NCBI GenBank assembly: GCA_030044075.1
Contig: JASHWM010000077.1
Coordinates: 1-8,363 of the forward strand
Length of the DNA: 8,363 nucleotides
Origin: Candidatus Rhabdochlamydia sp.
GTDB taxonomy: Bacteria; Chlamydiota; Chlamydiia; Chlamydiales; Rhabdochlamydiaceae
Direction of reading: 5' to 3'
This document shows positions 5,509 to 8,363 of this stretch, piece after piece. The notes beneath the pieces are model-generated. The model was not told where the DNA came from and made no database searches. It was given only the letters and a program-made list of their open reading frames with translations. A program made the translations under genes and the position numbers. Each line of letters begins with the position of its first letter. The stretch's first letter is position 1.

Positions 5509-6020
5509 GGCTGAGCTGGTTCTTTTTTGGTTTTGCGGCGCTAGCTCTTTTTCTTTGCGATTTCTTTTCTAAAGAATGGATCTACCAGAATATCTCCCTT
5601 CAACGGTCCTCCTATTTTTATCCCTACGGGGGGATTGGAGTTTTTAAAGATTTTTTTGGTGTGGACTTTTCCATCTTGCACGTCGCGAATAAAGCGGCGG
5701 CCTGGGGGCTTTTTTCTTCATGGCAAGGATTTTTGCCTTATTTAAGAATGGCATTTATCGTGCTGCTTTTGTGGTATTGCTTACATTCTAAAAAATTTAT
5801 TGGACCGCTGGTTTTTTTAATTACCGGGGCGGTAGGAAATGTAGTCGATTATTTCCGTTTCGGTTATGTCCTTGATATGTTTTATTTCCGTTTATGGGGA
5901 TATTCTTTCCCAGTTTTTAATGTTGCCGATAGTTTAATTTTCCTTGGTGTGGTATCATTTTTTCTTTCTTCAAGGCGGCATTCAAAAAATTATGATAAGT
6001 CAAGATCTGCTGCGCATTAG
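5505..6020 (+). CDS. lspA: Lipoprotein signal peptidase (signal peptidase II)
   Basis: The 171-residue protein is an inner-membrane aspartyl protease that cleaves signal peptides of diacylated prolipoproteins. Four membrane helices are visible at about 5-22, 57-70, 80-93 and 133-156, with the amphipathic region between the first two. The conserved blocks are present: NKAAAWG (62-68, the NxGxAFG motif), GAVGNVVDYFRFGYVLDM with catalytic Asp124, and FNVADS with catalytic Asp142. Tyr116 replaces the usual Arg of the GNxxDR motif, a mild deviation. The GTG start at 5505 overlaps the dksA stop by 4 bases, and an AAGGG (5495-5499) lies 5 bases before it. Length is normal for the family. The basic tail after the last helix (RRHSKNYDKSRSAAH) should be cytoplasmic. 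It is the third gene of the operon. Confidence 0.94.
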   Translation: MRLSWFFFGFAALALFLCDFFSKEWIYQNISLQRSSYFYPYGGIGVFKDFFGVDFSILHVANKAAAWGLFSSWQGFLPYLRMAFIVLLLWYCLHSKKFIGPLVFLITGAVGNVVDYFRFGYVLDMFYFRLWGYSFPVFNVADSLIFLGVVSFFLSSRRHSKNYDKSRSAAH

Positions 6021-6723
6021 CACCCTTCAAGACGAGGGGGTCATGCGCACCTCGAAATGGGTCAAATGCCCTGTTCTACTTTCATCAGAAGAGATGAGGT
6101 CCCTTTTTTCTGATGGGGGAGATTTCTCTATGTACATCGTCAGCCGCGTTGTGGGCCTTGAGGAGGCCAAACTTTCAAAAGAAGATTTTTTGGAAAAATA
6201 TTCTTTGTACGCCACATCTTTACAAGAGGGCAGGCTTCTTGATGAGAGCGGTTTGCGACCCTTTTTTTCTGCGATCATGACTGTCACAAAAGATGTACTG
6301 TACGCAATGGGGGTGGGCCAAGAAAAATATTTAGTTAAGGCCTTGCGGCCTGTTGTCCAGATGCAGCTGCACCATTTTACCCATTCAAAAGTGGATGGCT
6401 CGTACCATTCGATGGTGCAGGGCAAAGAGAGCATTACATGGGGCATCCAATTTTCCTATCCTCATATCTATCAAAAGCCAAAAGACGGGGGATTTGAAAA
6501 AGTCGGGATGAGTGAGCAGTTCCCCAACAGCGGGCTATTCCAGCGGATCGTAAAATGGCTCAGGAGCCATTCTGCCCCTACTCCATTTCTCTATCAGGGA
6601 GTGAGGCAGATCGTTCCAGTACGCCTTGGCAAACAAAGTTTTAATTGGATCCATCGTCATCCGGGCCTTGCAGGCGCTGGCCTTGAGGTGGTCCCTTATA
6701 AAGGAGGAGCAAATGAAAGTTGA
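5992..6723 (+). CDS. Conserved-looking hypothetical protein, possibly Chlamydiota-specific
   Basis: I do not recognise a family for this 243-residue protein. It looks soluble: no signal peptide, no membrane helix and no Cys-rich or nucleotide-binding motif. Visible blocks include VVQMQLHHF (about 122-130), GKESITWGIQFSYPHIYQ (about 144-161) and a C-terminal WLRSHSAPTPF...NWIHRHPGL region. It is aromatic- and His-rich in the second half, suggesting a compact all-beta or mixed fold. The start is uncertain. ATG 5992 overlaps the end of lspA by 29 bases and has no close Shine-Dalgarno; ATG 6043, after GAGGGGG (6034-6040), would leave a 22-base gap and drop 17 residues. I prefer 5992 because MISQDLLRI reads like a natural amphipathic start. 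Its end overlaps cinA by 11 bases. Codon use resembles the neighbours, so it is a real gene. Confidence 0.75.
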   Translation: MISQDLLRISTLQDEGVMRTSKWVKCPVLLSSEEMRSLFSDGGDFSMYIVSRVVGLEEAKLSKEDFLEKYSLYATSLQEGRLLDESGLRPFFSAIMTVTKDVLYAMGVGQEKYLVKALRPVVQMQLHHFTHSKVDGSYHSMVQGKESITWGIQFSYPHIYQKPKDGGFEKVGMSEQFPNSGLFQRIVKWLRSHSAPTPFLYQGVRQIVPVRLGKQSFNWIHRHPGLAGAGLEVVPYKGGANES

Positions 6724-7942
6724 GGTCCTGGCGATCGGTTCTGAAATCCTAATAGGGGCGACTGTTAACACGAATGCGTCATTTTTAAGCCATGAGCTTG
6801 CAGACAGGGGATACCATGTCTTAAAACATACCGTCCTTCCAGACAACCCTGAAATGTTGCACCAATCCCTGCCAGACATTTTGAGGACTTGCGATATCCT
6901 GATCGTAACAGGAGGCCTGGGCCCCACATGCGATGATCTGACAAGGGACATTTTTACAAAGTTTTTTGGCAAGGCCCTTATATACTCTGATGAGGTTGCA
7001 AAAGACCTGGAAAAACGCTTTGGAAAAACGTTGGCAACACTGCAAGACCAGTCCATGGTGCCGGAAAAAGCGGTCTTTTTCTGCAATCCGATAGGAACGG
7101 CGCCAGCGATTGTTTTTAAGGAGAAAAACAAGGTCGTTGTCCTTTTGCCAGGAGTTCCGCAAGAAATGAAAGCCCTTTTTTCCCAGTCCGTCGGCCCTTA
7201 TCTTGAAAAACATTTTCCTCCTGAGGAAAAAAGTTATAGAAGCAGTTTTCATTTGGCGCTCCTTTATGAGAGCAAGCTTGATCCCTTCTTGCGCAGGCTA
7301 CATGAAGACTTTCCAAAGATCGACATTGGCATTTATCCCTATTATGGCACGCTCACCGTCCGCATCAGTTCTTCTGACCTGCAAAGTTTCTCTAAGGCCA
7401 CTGACATCTTCACAAATGAGTACCGGCATTTTATTTTTTCACAGACATCGCCAAGGCTTGCCGAGGCCCTTCAAGAGAGGATGATCGCAAAAGGCAAAAC
7501 ACTTAGTTTGGCCGAATCATTTACCGGGGGACTGGTTGCTGCATCTTTGACATCGGTCCCAGGGTCTTCCAAGTACTTTTTGGGCTCTGTCGTCTCCTAC
7601 GCGAACTCATTGAAAGAAAACATCCTCCATGTATCGGAACAATCGCTTAAGGAAAAAGGCGCAGTGAGCAAAGAGGTGGTAGAGGAGATGCTCAAAGGAG
7701 TTTTTGAAGAGACAGGCTCTGACTATGGGATTGCGCTCAGCGGCATCGCAGGGCCAGATGGAGGGAGTGAAAACAAACCTGTCGGGACTGTTTGGATTGC
7801 GATCGGGGAAAGGGGTAAAGAGCCTTTTACTGCAAAATGGCAGCTGAAAGGAAACCGGGAAGCGGTCATCACCACCGGAACATTTTTAGCGATAGGGCAT
7901 CTCTGGCGCTTCGTTGCACATGACATCCATCCATTTTCATAG
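6713..7942 (+). CDS. cinA: CinA-family protein: MoaB/MogA-like N-domain plus PncC-type NMN amidohydrolase domain
   Basis: The 409-residue protein is a full-length two-domain CinA. The N-terminal MoaB/MogA-like domain opens with MKVEVLAIGSEILIG and carries TGGLGPTCDDLTRD (66-79) and LLPGVPQEM; in characterised members it hydrolyses ADP-ribose or other pyrophosphates. The C-terminal domain (from about 250) carries AESFTGG (267-273), SYANSLKENIL and SGIAGPDGG (343-351), and in the family deamidates nicotinamide mononucleotide to NaMN in pyridine nucleotide salvage. Ser269, Tyr296 and Lys301 keep the spacing of the PncC active-site residues as I recall them. The usual Cys of AESCTGG is Phe270. 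AAGGAGG (6701-6707) lies 5 bases before the ATG at 6713, which fixes the start and overlaps the preceding gene by 11 bases. The name comes from a competence-induced gene; a role in DNA uptake is not implied. Confidence 0.93.
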   Translation: MKVEVLAIGSEILIGATVNTNASFLSHELADRGYHVLKHTVLPDNPEMLHQSLPDILRTCDILIVTGGLGPTCDDLTRDIFTKFFGKALIYSDEVAKDLEKRFGKTLATLQDQSMVPEKAVFFCNPIGTAPAIVFKEKNKVVVLLPGVPQEMKALFSQSVGPYLEKHFPPEEKSYRSSFHLALLYESKLDPFLRRLHEDFPKIDIGIYPYYGTLTVRISSSDLQSFSKATDIFTNEYRHFIFSQTSPRLAEALQERMIAKGKTLSLAESFTGGLVAASLTSVPGSSKYFLGSVVSYANSLKENILHVSEQSLKEKGAVSKEVVEEMLKGVFEETGSDYGIALSGIAGPDGGSENKPVGTVWIAIGERGKEPFTAKWQLKGNREAVITTGTFLAIGHLWRFVAHDIHPFS

Positions 7943-7953
7943 AAGGGTTTTTG

Positions 7954-8363
7954 ATGACGTATACTTTAATTGACAGCGGGAACGCTTGGAAGCTTGAGAA
8001 GTTTGGGACATATACGCTTGTCCGCCCATGCGCGCAAGCTGTGTGGAAGCCTGCTCTTAATGAGGACGTCTGGAAAAAGGCCGATGCTACATTCACTCGC
8101 GACTTGGGCAACCGATGGATATACCAGAAAAAGGTCCCTTCCTCATGGCACATTGAGATCTCTGGGATACAGTTTAAGATCTCTCCCACTGATTTTGGAC
8201 ATCTGGGAGTGTTCCCCGAGCATTCCCTTCTGTGGTAATGGATGGTGAAGAAGATCCAGGGAAGATCAAAACCTGCCAGGGTCCTCAACCTGTTTGCCTA
8301 TTCGGGGGGAGCGTCGCTTGCTGCAGCTAAAGCTGGCGCGTCGGTATGCCACCTCGATGCATC
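7954..8363 (+). pseudogene. COG1092-type class I SAM-dependent methyltransferase, interrupted by in-frame TAA (partial, runs off the right edge)
   Basis: The frame opens at ATG 7954, with AAGGG (7943-7947) 6 bases upstream and the cinA stop 11 bases upstream, so it is the last visible operon gene. Its first 94 residues match the N-terminal segment of short COG1092 (RlmI-like) methyltransferases, with LIDSGNAWKLEKFG, VRPCAQAVWKP and DFGHLGVFPE. Codon 95 is TAA (8236-8238). The same frame continues without any shift as WMVKKIQ and then LNLFAYSGGASLAAA, which is the SAM-binding motif I of this family, followed by VCHLDA, to the window edge. The family usually has an acidic or polar residue between the two tryptophans (W-x-W-M), so one base change explains the stop. 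It could be a recent nonsense mutation, a sequencing error, or a split gene reinitiating at ATG 8242. Activity of the N-terminal fragment alone is not expected. The target is probably rRNA, by family. Confidence 0.78.

Noticed and set aside
6535..7131. A 198-residue minus-strand reading frame over the hypothetical gene and cinA
   Set aside because: It is antisense to two genes in a packed operon, has no family resemblance, and has a biased composition typical of a shadow frame.
8236..8363. Reassigned TAA codon or a frameshift as explanation of the methyltransferase break
   Set aside because: nrdR ends at TAA at its expected length, and the sequence after the stop is in the same frame, so neither code reassignment nor a frameshift is needed.

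Overview
The window most likely comes from a chlamydia-like bacterium (phylum Chlamydiota, an environmental or 'Parachlamydiales-type' lineage). This rests on three things. The order nrdR-dksA-lspA matches the order I know from Chlamydia. The accessory genes look host-associated: a Josephin-like cysteine protease and a secreted prolyl-4-hydroxylase-type oxygenase. The base composition is moderate with AT-rich spacers. The assignment is an inference from gene content, not a database result.

Left part (1-2876): the 5' end of a minus-strand gene for an exported Pro/Glu-rich protein runs off the left edge. Divergent from it is an exported prolyl-4-hydroxylase-like 2-oxoglutarate/Fe(II) oxygenase. 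Convergent with the oxygenase is a four-helix membrane protein of the DUF4239 (bestrophin-like) type. Divergent from that is a six-helix HdeD/DUF308-type membrane protein. The last two appear to share a compact divergent promoter region with overlapping -35 elements.

Middle (2886-4643): a 467-residue minus-strand protein carries the hallmarks of a Josephin-type deubiquitinase. These are a Cys box LCAVHA, a second Josephin helix, and a His...Asp block resembling ataxin-3. The two halves are separated by about 100 extra residues, and a novel ~190-residue region precedes them. It has its own near-consensus promoter. About 350 bases of AT-rich DNA separate it from nrdR and contain inverted repeats.

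Right part (4644-8363): a tightly packed plus-strand operon holds nrdR (ribonucleotide reductase repressor), a DksA/TraR-like protein with a degenerate zinc finger, lspA (lipoprotein signal peptidase), an unrecognised 243-residue protein, cinA and a COG1092-type methyltransferase. Junctions range from an 11-base gap to a 29-base overlap. The methyltransferase frame is interrupted by an in-frame TAA at codon 95, with the conserved family sequence continuing in the same frame after it. No rRNA, tRNA, CRISPR or insertion sequence is visible.
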